DNA of 31,187 nt from Bacteroidales bacterium (GCA_018400545.1 JAGYLT010000001.1:1-31187); one strand, 5' to 3'; numbered from the stretch's first letter, positions 17,609 through 25,886 are shown. Notes: a model not told the origin generated them from the letters alone. A program made the numbers and translations.

Positions 17609-19516
17609 TCAACTTTCTGATCCTGAATTTGCTGTTTCTGCTGTTTTTTTAAGTTTTCGAAGTGCTTTAATGTTCGACCGGATTTGAGGTGATTTGTCCT
17701 TCCATTTTAGCTTTTTCAGTGTAACCAATGCCATGTGATACCGTCCCAGATGGTAATAACATGTTGACAAATTTACAATTGCCTCAGGATAGTAATCATA
17801 TCTTTCCACCAGTTTCTTCAAAATCCGCCCGGCCTTTTTATATGCTGAAAGTCCGATGAGCACTTGTGCGTAATTATTGAGCACAACGGGATTGTAAGGA
17901 TTTTGAGCCAGTGCTTTCTTATAAAATTTTGCTGATTTGGTCAGATCACCTTTACTAAAATATGCCATACCAGGATACCAGCTAAAAGGAATATTGTCGT
18001 GATCGGTGTTGCGGAACATGCTTTTGGCAGCGTTGGCTTCCCGGATTACATCATCCCAGTGCGATTGCTGAAGTGCCAGATCAGCCTTAAAAATGTGTTT
18101 TTCAACCCTGATCATTTCAAGGGAATATGCAGTTCCAAGAACTCCTAAAATCAAAGCAGTAATGACAATTCGCTTCAAATTTCCTGGGCGGTGTTCCGGA
18201 TGGTTATTCCGGGAGGTTGTTGATACAATAATGGCAAAATACATCGCAAGGTAAACCTGATGATGCATTCGCTCCATGGGAAACGAAAACATCGATACCA
18301 TGATGAAACCTGTCAGGCCGCCTGCTATGAGTAAAATAAACAGCTTTAAAGCTTTGTTCTCATGGTTTTTAAGGATTTTGAAAACCTGCATGAATGCCAG
18401 TATAAAGGCTGCTGCATACGCCAGTAATCCAAAAATACCCTTTTCAGAAAGTACCCATAAAAAATCGTTGTGTGGCCTCAGCCAGTTGAAGTCACTTTTG
18501 CTAACTTTAACTGCCTGGTGATATTTTGGCGCTTCGATTTTCCAGTTTCCGGCACCGACTCCTGTAACTGGATTTTCAAGTGCCATATCCAAAGTTAATG
18601 ACCAGGCTTTTATCCTGTGAATATTGCGATTATGCTCCGGATTGGTTAAGGTCTGGAATTTCTTGTTGAGATAACCTTGCGTGTTTATTGCCACAAAAAA
18701 CAGTATTCCGGTGGATAATATCCCGGTTACCAGGATTGCCACAATCGCATTAAGCCTTTTTTTGCTGATGCCAAGAGGTTTATGATACAGCACCGCTGAA
18801 AGCAAAACAAATCCACTCGCGGCAGCCAACCCTACCCAAACCGACCTTGTTTCCAGGATTAAGATCAGGCACAGGTTCATAATCAGTGCCGTAACGGACA
18901 GCAATTTCCAGAGGCCTTTTAGTTTAATAGTTCCGTAAATAACAAAGGGGAGATACATCAAAAGCGCAATCGAAAATTGATTTTTATGCGCCATAATGCC
19001 TTTCACCAAATAAAGCACAGAAGGGAATTCCTCAATTTTGCGATCCGGGTAAGGTAAAACAAAATTAAAATACTGGTACCAGCCAATTATGGAAGTTGCC
19101 AGTGAAGTTATTAAGACAAGCTGGGTAATCCTTATCTTCCAATTTTTTATACTATTAAACAGTGAGATCATGACAACAATCATCATCAGGAATGTGAAGG
19201 ATTTTACGGTGTCGAATAACCCTTCCGATGGATTTACAGCCCAAATGAGTGATAGGAGCGTAATTATGGCAAGTGCTGTGATGGATAGGATAACAGGATT
19301 TTTTAGTACAGCCAAATCCATATTCATAAATGGTTTAACCAGGACCACTGTAAAAAAGGCAATCAGGCTGAGGTTTGCCAGTAAAAGCCGTGGCATCAAA
19401 ACCCTGTCAGGAATGCCGTTAAAATAAAAGAAGGGCAAAATAATCAGCAAAAAAATGAAAAGAAAGTAGAATAGCGGTGATGCTGCTGCTGTTGAATGTT
19501 TATGCTTTTTGCCCAT
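17609..19516 (-). CDS. O-antigen ligase family membrane protein with C-terminal TPR (first of tandem pair)
   Basis: The 635-residue protein is a close paralogue of the next gene and shares the motifs GIMAHKNQFSIAL (173-185), LETRSVWVG (221-229), PVTGVGAGNWKIE (316-328) and LRPHNDFLW (346-354, His349 probably catalytic). It is predicted to hold about a dozen membrane helices and a periplasmic loop with the His. A TPR region lies at about 515-620. The family includes O-antigen ligases, O-antigen polymerases and protein O-oligosaccharyltransferases, and sequence alone does not say which this is. It starts at an ATG with no Shine-Dalgarno but with a TATATTTG promoter box 25 bases upstream. It is likely co-transcribed with its paralogue, 27 bases downstream. 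Confidence 0.9.
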   Translation of the reverse strand: MGKKHKHSTAAASPLFYFLFIFLLIILPFFYFNGIPDRVLMPRLLLANLSLIAFFTVVLVKPFMNMDLAVLKNPVILSITALAIITLLSLIWAVNPSEGLFDTVKSFTFLMMIVVMISLFNSIKNWKIRITQLVLITSLATSIIGWYQYFNFVLPYPDRKIEEFPSVLYLVKGIMAHKNQFSIALLMYLPFVIYGTIKLKGLWKLLSVTALIMNLCLILILETRSVWVGLAAASGFVLLSAVLYHKPLGISKKRLNAIVAILVTGILSTGILFFVAINTQGYLNKKFQTLTNPEHNRNIHRIKAWSLTLDMALENPVTGVGAGNWKIEAPKYHQAVKVSKSDFNWLRPHNDFLWVLSEKGIFGLLAYAAAFILAFMQVFKILKNHENKALKLFILLIAGGLTGFIMVSMFSFPMERMHHQVYLAMYFAIIVSTTSRNNHPEHRPGNLKRIVITALILGVLGTAYSLEMIRVEKHIFKADLALQQSHWDDVIREANAAKSMFRNTDHDNIPFSWYPGMAYFSKGDLTKSAKFYKKALAQNPYNPVVLNNYAQVLIGLSAYKKAGRILKKLVERYDYYPEAIVNLSTCYYHLGRYHMALVTLKKLKWKDKSPQIRSNIKALRKLKKTAETANSGSES

Positions 19517-19541
19517 TTGTCACTTTGAGGTTAATCAAGAG

Positions 19542-19549
19542 CAAATATA
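19542..19549 (-). promoter_or_regulatory. Putative -7 promoter element of the ligase pair
   Basis: TATATTTG on the - strand matches TAnnTTTG exactly and would start transcription about 20 bases before the ATG at 19516. The -33 region has TTTC rather than TTTG. Confidence 0.4.
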
Positions 19550-19613
19550 AAAGGGTTTCCCGGATTTGAAAGGAATTAATTTTGGACACTTACCGGAATG
19601 ATGGGATTTGAAA

Positions 19614-20765
19614 CTATTTATTTAAAAACAACTGCATTGTAGATTTTATGAATGGGCCAGGGGGAAGTGATGTGATGATTTTCAGGTCGTTTGGGAGGCC
19701 ACCCTGCTCGTCGAGAAAGTTGAACAGTTGCCGGATCGTGTTATTTTTAAACATGTACGAAAACAGCTTCTCGGCAAGATCACCGCGGTTTTTCAGGATG
19801 TTGAGCAATACGGAATCATAAAACCGGTACCGTGGTGGGGAATTTCCGGAAACCACCGGATTTTTATTGCTTTCAAGCGCCTCAACAATTTGCTGTACAT
19901 GTTTCTGAATGCGCATGAAAGTATATCCCGAACTGGGTTTTGAATTGCCGCCCAGCGATCCGATGTTTAAGATACGCTCGCCCCGGGTTGCCGGAAACCT
20001 GTAATCGGTCATCGGGATTACCCCAAATTCTTCATCGATAATTTTGTATTTTTCAAGATTCAGAACGTTCTGGATATATGCTTTGATGGCCAGGTCGTAC
20101 CGGGCTTTTTCAAGCAGGTGCTCCGAAAACAGCGTGTATTCCACAAGCGCACGGGTTGGTGAATGCGGAATGATGTAAAAAAAACGCATCATACCTTCCT
20201 GGGGTGTCCTGAAGTCAAACATCGTAAAAGACACCGGATTAAAAACGGGTTTTTCGGATTCGATGACCCAACCTTTAAAATGTTGCCTCAGGTAGAGATT
20301 TGAAGCTGCCGCCTTTAAAATTTCTTTCTCGTCAAAAATGCTGCTAAAAACCCAGTTTGCCGTGAATGTTCCCTGATCAGTAACAACTTCTGCAGAATCG
20401 CTTTTGGAAGTTAACTGCTTTACCGGGGCGAACTTAAATTCAAAATTCGGGTGGTTTTTCAGGTGATCTTTAATAAAATTATAAAAATCAATGCCCTGGA
20501 TGATGGAATAGTGATACTCATCTAATGGGATTTGTTTTTGAAAAAAACCGGAGTAAAAATCCAGTTTGCTGAACCGGTAACTTACAATTTGATCAAAAGC
20601 TGTTTCATGATTATGCCAGAATCCCCAGGTTCGGTCATTTTTATTCTTCCGGTCTTTATCGATGATAAGCACCTTCTTATCAGCAAGTGAAGATTTGCTC
20701 AGGTAGTAAGCCAGGCTCAATCCGGCTGCGCCGCCTCCGGCTATGATGAAATCGTAATGTGTCAT
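19614..20765 (-). CDS. crtY: Lycopene cyclase family protein (CrtY-like)
   Basis: The 383-residue protein has an N-terminal FAD-binding Rossmann motif, IIAGGGAAGLSLAYYL (residues 7-22), and the family signature NDRTWGFWHNHE. It also carries FYIIPHSPTRALVEYTLFS and the C-terminal RILNIGSLGGNSKPSSGYTF. It would cyclise the ends of lycopene to make beta-carotene-type rings. The frame is open further upstream, but the ATG at 20765 is chosen because it overlaps the flavin reductase stop as ATGA, a sign of coupled translation. Known CrtY enzymes need reduced FAD although the reaction is not a net redox one. No other carotenoid gene (crtE, crtB, crtI) is in the window. Confidence 0.88.
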   Translation of the reverse strand: MTHYDFIIAGGGAAGLSLAYYLSKSSLADKKVLIIDKDRKNKNDRTWGFWHNHETAFDQIVSYRFSKLDFYSGFFQKQIPLDEYHYSIIQGIDFYNFIKDHLKNHPNFEFKFAPVKQLTSKSDSAEVVTDQGTFTANWVFSSIFDEKEILKAAASNLYLRQHFKGWVIESEKPVFNPVSFTMFDFRTPQEGMMRFFYIIPHSPTRALVEYTLFSEHLLEKARYDLAIKAYIQNVLNLEKYKIIDEEFGVIPMTDYRFPATRGERILNIGSLGGNSKPSSGYTFMRIQKHVQQIVEALESNKNPVVSGNSPPRYRFYDSVLLNILKNRGDLAEKLFSYMFKNNTIRQLFNFLDEQGGLPNDLKIITSLPPGPFIKSTMQLFLNK

Positions 20766-21664
20766 TTGGTTGTTTCTATCATGAGCAGGGCCAGTGCTTC
20801 TTCTCCCCTGCCGGCTTCTAACCATTTTTTGGCCAGCAACTGTAACTCTTCTTCGAGATGGATCGGGTCGTTACTTAATTCTTCAAGGAGTGCGGTAACC
20901 GCCTTATTTCGGGCGATCTCAGTTATTTGCTCCCGGCCGGGTAACTTTTCAATATTTCCTAACTTTCCAAGGTCATTGCCCGTAAGCACCTTGCTGAACC
21001 TGATCTTTTCAGGCAGGCTGTCGATGCCAATACCCAGCCTTGCCAACGGCTTTTCAACTTCAAACAGGCTTTCACCAAAGGCCGTTGTGTAATAGTTACC
21101 TCCGTGCCTTCCCACCAATCTGATTTTTTCAGGATCAGGAAAGCCATCCTCACCGATTATATTTTCGTGGAAATGAATCATATTGATTTCACAAATCACA
21201 AGATTGGCGGCACCTCCCTTCTCACCGGTCTCAATCAATTCCCGCACCTTGCATTCAAACTGCACCGGCGACTCCTTTACCCGGAAAGGCCTGATGGTTT
21301 CTGATGGCAGCGGCGTAAAACCGGCTTTGATGAATTCGTTTACCCCCTTTGGATATTCCGTACTGGCCAGGCTGGCCTGCTGAACCATCTCGTAATTCAC
21401 CATGTTAATCACCACCTCCGGGACCTCTTTCACATTTTGATACGTATGTTTGGTTGTATTGTCGCGCCCACGGCGTGAAGGCGAAAATATCAGGGTTGTC
21501 GGGTTAACACCGAAAGCATTAAAAAAACTGAATGGCGACAAGTTCGGTTTTCCGTCTTTATCGATGGTGCTGGCAAATGCAATCGGCCGCGGGGCCACCG
21601 ACCCAAGAATGAATTTGTGCAGATGCGGCCCGGCCATTTCCGTTGGTGAAATCTTTTTTATCAT
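20762..21664 (-). CDS. Flavin reductase-like (FMN-binding split barrel) protein
   Basis: The 300-residue protein carries the flavin-reductase-like split-barrel fold over about 1-210: KFILGSVAPRPIAFASTID (17-35), NLSPFSFFNAFGVNPTTLIF and HTYQNVKEVPEVVINMV. A helical C-terminal tail of about 90 residues is unusual for the family's core and is of unknown purpose. The fold binds FMN and often reduces free flavin with NAD(P)H. Its stop overlaps the lycopene cyclase start by four bases. Similar proteins also sit beside hpd, hmgA and fahA in other Bacteroidota, and here those genes are just upstream, so either association is possible. No promoter box was recognised. Confidence 0.88.
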   Translation of the reverse strand: MIKKISPTEMAGPHLHKFILGSVAPRPIAFASTIDKDGKPNLSPFSFFNAFGVNPTTLIFSPSRRGRDNTTKHTYQNVKEVPEVVINMVNYEMVQQASLASTEYPKGVNEFIKAGFTPLPSETIRPFRVKESPVQFECKVRELIETGEKGGAANLVICEINMIHFHENIIGEDGFPDPEKIRLVGRHGGNYYTTAFGESLFEVEKPLARLGIGIDSLPEKIRFSKVLTGNDLGKLGNIEKLPGREQITEIARNKAVTALLEELSNDPIHLEEELQLLAKKWLEAGRGEEALALLMIETTK

Positions 21665-21739
21665 AAAGGTTGAAGGTTAATCAGTTATTAAGTTAATGGT
21701 TATTGAATTATTTGTTATTGGTTGATTGGTTTTTACCAG

Positions 21740-21905
21740 TTGCCTGCAGGTTTGGCGGAATATCCATTCTTGTTGGTTATTCGTTAATCGTAACTGAATA
21801 GTTTTTGTTAATTACTTGCCTGAACGTTTGGCGGAATATCCATTCCGCTAAAACTATTTTCCCGGTTGCCTGTAAGTTTTGTGGAATATCCATTCCACTA
21901 AAACT
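21740..21905. repeat. Three-copy hairpin repeat with compensatory stem changes
   Basis: Three copies share TTGCCTG-N4-GTTT-N-GGAATATCCATTC: copy 1 at 21740-21770, copy 2 at 21816-21860 and copy 3 at 21866-21905. In copy 2 GCGGAAT pairs with ATTCCGC (21831-21837 with 21842-21848). In copy 3 GTGGAAT pairs with ATTCCAC (21881-21887 with 21892-21898). The differing base pair changes on both arms, so pairing is kept. Copy 3 extends to a stem of about 13 bp with one bulge. Copy 1 has lost its right arm. Confidence 0.8.
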
Positions 21906-22049
21906 ATTTATTCTGAATCCATCTGGCAAGATAAGTTTTTTAGCATTGTGTATTGTCGGGTTTGTTTTTGACGCTGTGTGTGATTTTCACCCGACGGGAT
22001 GCCTGCGGCAGATCGTCCTAACCTGCATTATTCAAAAAACCGTGATCCA

Positions 22050-22075
22050 TTGCCACGCCCTGAAGTACGTGGCAA
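22050..22075. repeat. Inverted repeat in GC-richer block between fahA and flavin reductase
   Basis: TTGCCACG (22050-22057) and CGTGGCAA (22068-22075) form an 8-bp stem around a 10-base loop. The flanking stretch back to about 21985 is richer in GC than the rest of the gap and includes short palindromic words (CCCGACGGG). It may be the remnant of a dispersed repeat; no gene is seen. Confidence 0.4.
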
Positions 22076-22166
22076 CAAAATTTAATAATTTTATGAAATA
22101 AGCAATTTACAAAGCGGTTAGTCAGAATTGGGTTATGGGATACTAGGTAATCGGAAACATACCAAC

Positions 22167-23456
22167 CTACCCTTCAAAATCCCTGGCCGGCAGAATTGTT
22201 GTCCTGCATTCCCCAAAACCTATCCTAACGCCATCTTTTTCAGCGTGCCCTTTCATGATGATGGTATCTTCATCCTGGATGAATTTCCGTTCTGTACCAT
22301 CCGGCATTTTCAGTGGTTTCGTCCCTTTCCACGAAAGTTCGAGCATCGATCCGAAAGCCGATGGTGTTGGGCCACTGATGGTTCCCGAGGCATACATGTC
22401 GCCCACATTGATGTTACAGCCGGTTACGGTTTGATGGGCAAGCTGCTGAAACATGTTCCAGTACATGTATTTAAAATTGGAACGGCAAACCCTGTGTGGC
22501 TCAAAATTCTTGTTTTCAAGCAACACATCCAGTTTGATATCGTAATTGGCGGGTCCTTCGGTTTTCAGATACGGAAGTACTTCCGGATCCTGCCTGGGGC
22601 CTTTTACCCGGAATGATTCAAAGGCATCCAGGGTTACAATCCAGGGTGAAATAACCGAAGCAAAATTCTTGGAAAGAAACGGCCCGAGTGGCACATATTC
22701 CCACTTTTGAATGTCGCGGGCAGAGAGGTCGTTGAAAAGTACCAGTCCGAAGATGTGATCTTCAGCCTCCCGCGTTGAAATCCGGTCGCCAAGATTTGAA
22801 GCTTTGCCGGTAACAAATGCCATCTCAAGTTCGAAGTCAACCAACCGTGAAGGACCAAACGAAGGTTTGTCCTGGTCTTCGGCTTTGGTTTGGCCGACTG
22901 GCCTGTGGATGTTCGCTCCCGAAACCACGATGGAAGAAGCCCTTCCGTGATAGCCTACCGGAATGTGTTTCCAGTTGGGCAGCAAGGCATTGGCCGGATC
23001 GCGAAACATTTTGCCCACATTGGTGGCGTGTTCGATGCTGGAATAAAAATCGGTGTAATCCCCAACGTGAACAGGCATGCGCATTTCAACTTCATGTTCC
23101 TGGTAAAAAACACCTTCCCTGAAATCTTCGGTATTCCAGATTTCTTCATTTTCATAATTGAAGATATCCGAAATTTTATCCCTTACAGCCTGCCAGACCG
23201 GTTTTCCGAGGGCGATAAAATCGTTGAGTACCGGCTGATTGAAAACCGCAGGATTTGTAACGCCTTCTTCATGCAGGTATCCTTTTTCAGCGATTGCGCT
23301 CAGGTCGATCACAAAGTTTCCGATGCGTGTTCCGGCCCTCGGTGTAGTTCTGTTTTTGGGTTTAAAAATCCCGAAAGGAATATTCTGGATGGGGAAGTCG
23401 CTGTCGTTATTCACTACCAGCCAGCTTTTTAAGTCGGGGTTATTTGCTTTTATCAT
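22167..23456 (-). CDS. fahA: Fumarylacetoacetase
   Basis: The 429-residue enzyme hydrolyses 4-fumarylacetoacetate to fumarate and acetoacetate, the last step of tyrosine breakdown, in the cytoplasm. It is a full-length match to the human-type enzyme. Visible active-site groups are Asp136 and His143 in DYTDFYSSIEHATNVG (human Asp126/His133), Glu209 and Glu211 in VDFELEMAF (Glu199/Glu201), and Asp243 and Arg247 in FNDLSARDIQKWEYVP (Asp233/Arg237). The N-terminal domain typical of the family precedes these. It follows hpd by 111 bases on the same strand; that gap holds an 11-bp inverted repeat. The start ATG has no Shine-Dalgarno. Confidence 0.97.
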   Translation of the reverse strand: MIKANNPDLKSWLVVNNDSDFPIQNIPFGIFKPKNRTTPRAGTRIGNFVIDLSAIAEKGYLHEEGVTNPAVFNQPVLNDFIALGKPVWQAVRDKISDIFNYENEEIWNTEDFREGVFYQEHEVEMRMPVHVGDYTDFYSSIEHATNVGKMFRDPANALLPNWKHIPVGYHGRASSIVVSGANIHRPVGQTKAEDQDKPSFGPSRLVDFELEMAFVTGKASNLGDRISTREAEDHIFGLVLFNDLSARDIQKWEYVPLGPFLSKNFASVISPWIVTLDAFESFRVKGPRQDPEVLPYLKTEGPANYDIKLDVLLENKNFEPHRVCRSNFKYMYWNMFQQLAHQTVTGCNINVGDMYASGTISGPTPSAFGSMLELSWKGTKPLKMPDGTERKFIQDEDTIIMKGHAEKDGVRIGFGECRTTILPARDFEG

Positions 23457-23483
23457 GATTCAATTTTTGTTTGCTTAAAACGA

Positions 23484-23546
23484 ATCAGGTAGTTGATCTG
23501 ATGATTCAAATAACTTTGATAACCATCTGTAAATTAACTACCTGAT
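23484..23546. repeat. Long-spaced 11-bp inverted repeat between hpd and fahA
   Basis: ATCAGGTAGTT (23484-23494) and AACTACCTGAT (23536-23546) are perfect inverted copies 41 bases apart, just upstream of fahA. They could be two sites for a regulator or the base of an RNA stem in the operon leader. Confidence 0.5.
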
Positions 23547-23567
23547 ATCTGAAATTATATTATTGAT

Positions 23568-24677
23568 TTAAAGTGTTCCTCTCCGCTCCTGTTCCAGTTC
23601 GATGGATTCGAAAAGCGCTTTGAAGTTTCCTTTGCCGAATGAACGTGCACCCTTGCGCTGGATGATTTCGTAGAAAACAGTCGGACGGTCTTCAACCGGC
23701 CGTGTGAAAATTTGCAACAGATAACCCTCATCATCTCTGTCAACGAGAATGCCTAAGTCCTGGAGCTGTTTCACCTTTTCGTCGATACTCCCTACACGGC
23801 TCAGCAATGTTTCATAATAGGTGTTGGGAACACGTAAGAATTCAACGCCGCGGTCTCTGAGTTTCGTAACGGTATCAATAATGTCGTCGGTGGCCATGGC
23901 AACATGCTGAACACCGGCACCACCATAAAAATCGATGTATTCTTCAATCTGTGATTTCTTTTTGCCCTTGGCAGGTTCGTTAATCGGGAATTTAATGCGT
24001 TCATTTCCATTCGACATCACCTTGCTCATCAGGGCAGTGAAATCGGTGGAAATATCTTTATCATCAAAAGAAATGATTTGCTTGAAACCCATCACATTGG
24101 CATAAAAATCAACCCAGTTGTTCATCTGTCCCCAGTCCACATTTCCAACCATGTGATCCACATATTTCAGTCCAACCGGTTTCGGTTGATAGCGGGGCTC
24201 CCATTTTTCATACCCCGGCAGGAAGGGTCCGTTGTAGTTTTTACGTTCCACAAAAATGTGAACCGTATCGCCATAGGTTCGGATTCCTGAAGTCACAACT
24301 TCGCCATGCTCATCTTTATCCACCCTGGGTTCGAAATAAGAAACGGCACCGCGCTTAACAGTCTCCTCGTAGGACATGCGGGCATCATCCACCCAAAGGG
24401 CTATCACTTTTACACCATCGCCATGCCTGATCTGATGGCCGGCTATTTCACTTTCAGGATATAATGCCGTTGTAAAAACAAACCTGATTTTATCCTGCTG
24501 TAAAACATAAGAACTGCGGTCTTTCAGACCGGTTTCCAGTCCGGCATATGCCAATGGCTGAAAACCGAATGCTGTTTGATAATAGTGGGCTACCTGCTTG
24601 GCATTGCCCACATAAAATTCCACATAATCCGTCCCGTTGATGGGCAGGAAATCTAATTCATTATTTTGTGTCGTCAT
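23568..24677 (-). CDS. hpd: 4-hydroxyphenylpyruvate dioxygenase
   Basis: The 369-residue enzyme converts 4-hydroxyphenylpyruvate to homogentisate with O2 and Fe(II), the entry step of homogentisate-type tyrosine degradation. It has two VOC domains. The iron ligands are His175 (YVDHMVGNV), His258 (GVQHVAMAT) and Glu337 (VFYEIIQRKG), with the RKGARSFGKGNF tail close behind. The frame is open to a TTG at 24716, but the ATG at 24677 is chosen: it begins MTTQNNELDFLPINGTDYVE, which gives the usual length. It lies 51 bases after hmgA on the same strand, consistent with one transcript. No Shine-Dalgarno is seen. Confidence 0.97.
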   Translation of the reverse strand: MTTQNNELDFLPINGTDYVEFYVGNAKQVAHYYQTAFGFQPLAYAGLETGLKDRSSYVLQQDKIRFVFTTALYPESEIAGHQIRHGDGVKVIALWVDDARMSYEETVKRGAVSYFEPRVDKDEHGEVVTSGIRTYGDTVHIFVERKNYNGPFLPGYEKWEPRYQPKPVGLKYVDHMVGNVDWGQMNNWVDFYANVMGFKQIISFDDKDISTDFTALMSKVMSNGNERIKFPINEPAKGKKKSQIEEYIDFYGGAGVQHVAMATDDIIDTVTKLRDRGVEFLRVPNTYYETLLSRVGSIDEKVKQLQDLGILVDRDDEGYLLQIFTRPVEDRPTVFYEIIQRKGARSFGKGNFKALFESIELEQERRGTL

Positions 24678-24728
24678 ACTGTTTTTAAGTTTTGAATTGT
24701 GAATAAACCTCCGCAAAATTTGCAGATT

Positions 24729-25886
24729 TTATTCAATCCAGGATTTATAATAATTTTTGTCTTCAATTTTCAATGCATCTTCGGTCAGCTTTAAAGGCTT
24801 AAATGTATCCACCATCACAGCCAGTTCAAGGGTTTCTTTTTTGCCGATGCTCTTTTCAACTGCGCCCGGGTGTGGCCCGTGGACAATGCCGGTGGGGTGC
24901 AACGAGATCATTCCCTTTTCCACATGCTTCCGGCTCATGAACTCGCCATCCACATAATACAGCACTTCATCCGAATCCACATTGCTGTGGTTGTAGGGCG
25001 CCGGAATGGATTCAGGGTGGTAATCGAAAAGCCGCGGCACAAAAGCACAAACCACAAAAGTTGGCGTTTCGAAGGTTTGATGCACCGGTGGCGGCTGATG
25101 GACCCGGCCGGTAATGGGCTCAAAATCATGAATGGAGAAAGCGTAAGGGTACAAATAGCCGTCCCAGCCAATCAGATCGAAAGGATGGGTTTTGTAATGA
25201 TAGGGCCAGATGTGGTCATCGCGTTTGATTTTAATCAGAAAATCTCCGGTCTCATCATGGGTCTCCATATCCTGAGGTTTTCGGATATCGCGTTCGCAAA
25301 ACGGGGAATGCTCCAGCAACTGCCCTACCCTGTTTACATATCTTTTCGGGAAGTTCAGCGGCGTGAATGATTCAACGATGAAAAGCCGGTTGTCTTCGGT
25401 ATCGAATTCCATCTGGTAAGTTATGCCGCGTGGCACGATCAAATGGTCGCCATACTGAAACCTGATCTGGCCGTACATCGATTTAAAGGTTCCTTCGCCC
25501 TTGTGTACAAAAATCATTTCGTGTGCACCGGAATTTTTGAAAAAATAATCCTTCATGGATTTGCGGGGAGCAGCCAGGCTGATGTAGATGTCGTTGTTTA
25601 CCAGCATATATTTGCGACTTGCTAAGTAATCATCTTCGGGCTGAACATCAAAACCCATAAAGCTGCGGTGCTGCATATTCTGCTCCAAAGCAATTTTGGG
25701 AGCAACATTGTATGCTTTTTCCACATCCAAAACTTTGGTTGGCTCCCAGCTATGGTAAACCAGGGAATAAATATCAGAGAAACCTTCGGTGGAAACCAGT
25801 TGTTCGGAATAGAGCGTTCCGTCTGGTTTTCTGAATTGCGTATGTCGTTTATGGGGGATTTTACCAAGTGTATGATAATGTGGCAT
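24729..25886 (-). CDS. hmgA: Homogentisate 1,2-dioxygenase (short Bacteroidota type)
   Basis: The 385-residue protein opens the ring of homogentisate to give maleylacetoacetate, using Fe(II) in a cupin fold. Probable ligands are His300 and Glu307 in YNHSNVDSDEVLYY and His336 in TGIVHGPHPG. They are in the same order as human His335, Glu341 and His371, with one extra residue between the first two. The protein is about 50 residues shorter than the human or Pseudomonas enzyme, which have about 430-445. It is the first gene of the probable hmgA-hpd-fahA operon. A TACTTTTG promoter box lies 30 bases upstream. The enzyme for the next step, maleylacetoacetate isomerase, is not in the window. Confidence 0.92.
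   Translation of the reverse strand: MPHYHTLGKIPHKRHTQFRKPDGTLYSEQLVSTEGFSDIYSLVYHSWEPTKVLDVEKAYNVAPKIALEQNMQHRSFMGFDVQPEDDYLASRKYMLVNNDIYISLAAPRKSMKDYFFKNSGAHEMIFVHKGEGTFKSMYGQIRFQYGDHLIVPRGITYQMEFDTEDNRLFIVESFTPLNFPKRYVNRVGQLLEHSPFCERDIRKPQDMETHDETGDFLIKIKRDDHIWPYHYKTHPFDLIGWDGYLYPYAFSIHDFEPITGRVHQPPPVHQTFETPTFVVCAFVPRLFDYHPESIPAPYNHSNVDSDEVLYYVDGEFMSRKHVEKGMISLHPTGIVHGPHPGAVEKSIGKKETLELAVMVDTFKPLKLTEDALKIEDKNYYKSWIE

Larger units (their letters stand above)
21665..22166. other. 502-base intergenic gap with repeats
   Basis: This gap lies between fahA (stop 22167) and the flavin reductase start, both on the - strand. It holds an AT-rich tract of TTATTGGTT-like words (about 21680-21730), three hairpin repeat copies (21740-21905) and a GC-richer block with a hairpin (about 21980-22080). 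A long open frame here on the + strand is made of these repeats and has no protein-like features. Confidence 0.6.

Noticed and set aside
15638..19516. Stop-codon readthrough giving one fused ligase protein
   Set aside because: The two genes are in the same frame, but each carries a full ligase and TPR set and the second has its own possible starts; there is no sign of recoding.
21805..22101. 98-residue open frame in the 502-base gap
   Set aside because: It runs through the hairpin repeats and shows no protein-like conservation; the repeats explain the sequence better.
22128..22616. 162-residue open frame on the + strand over the end of fahA
   Set aside because: It is almost entirely antisense to fahA and has no recognisable family.
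22890..23432. 180-residue open frame on the + strand inside fahA
   Set aside because: It lies wholly antisense to a well-supported fumarylacetoacetase, and its product has no recognisable domain; it is a shadow of codon bias.
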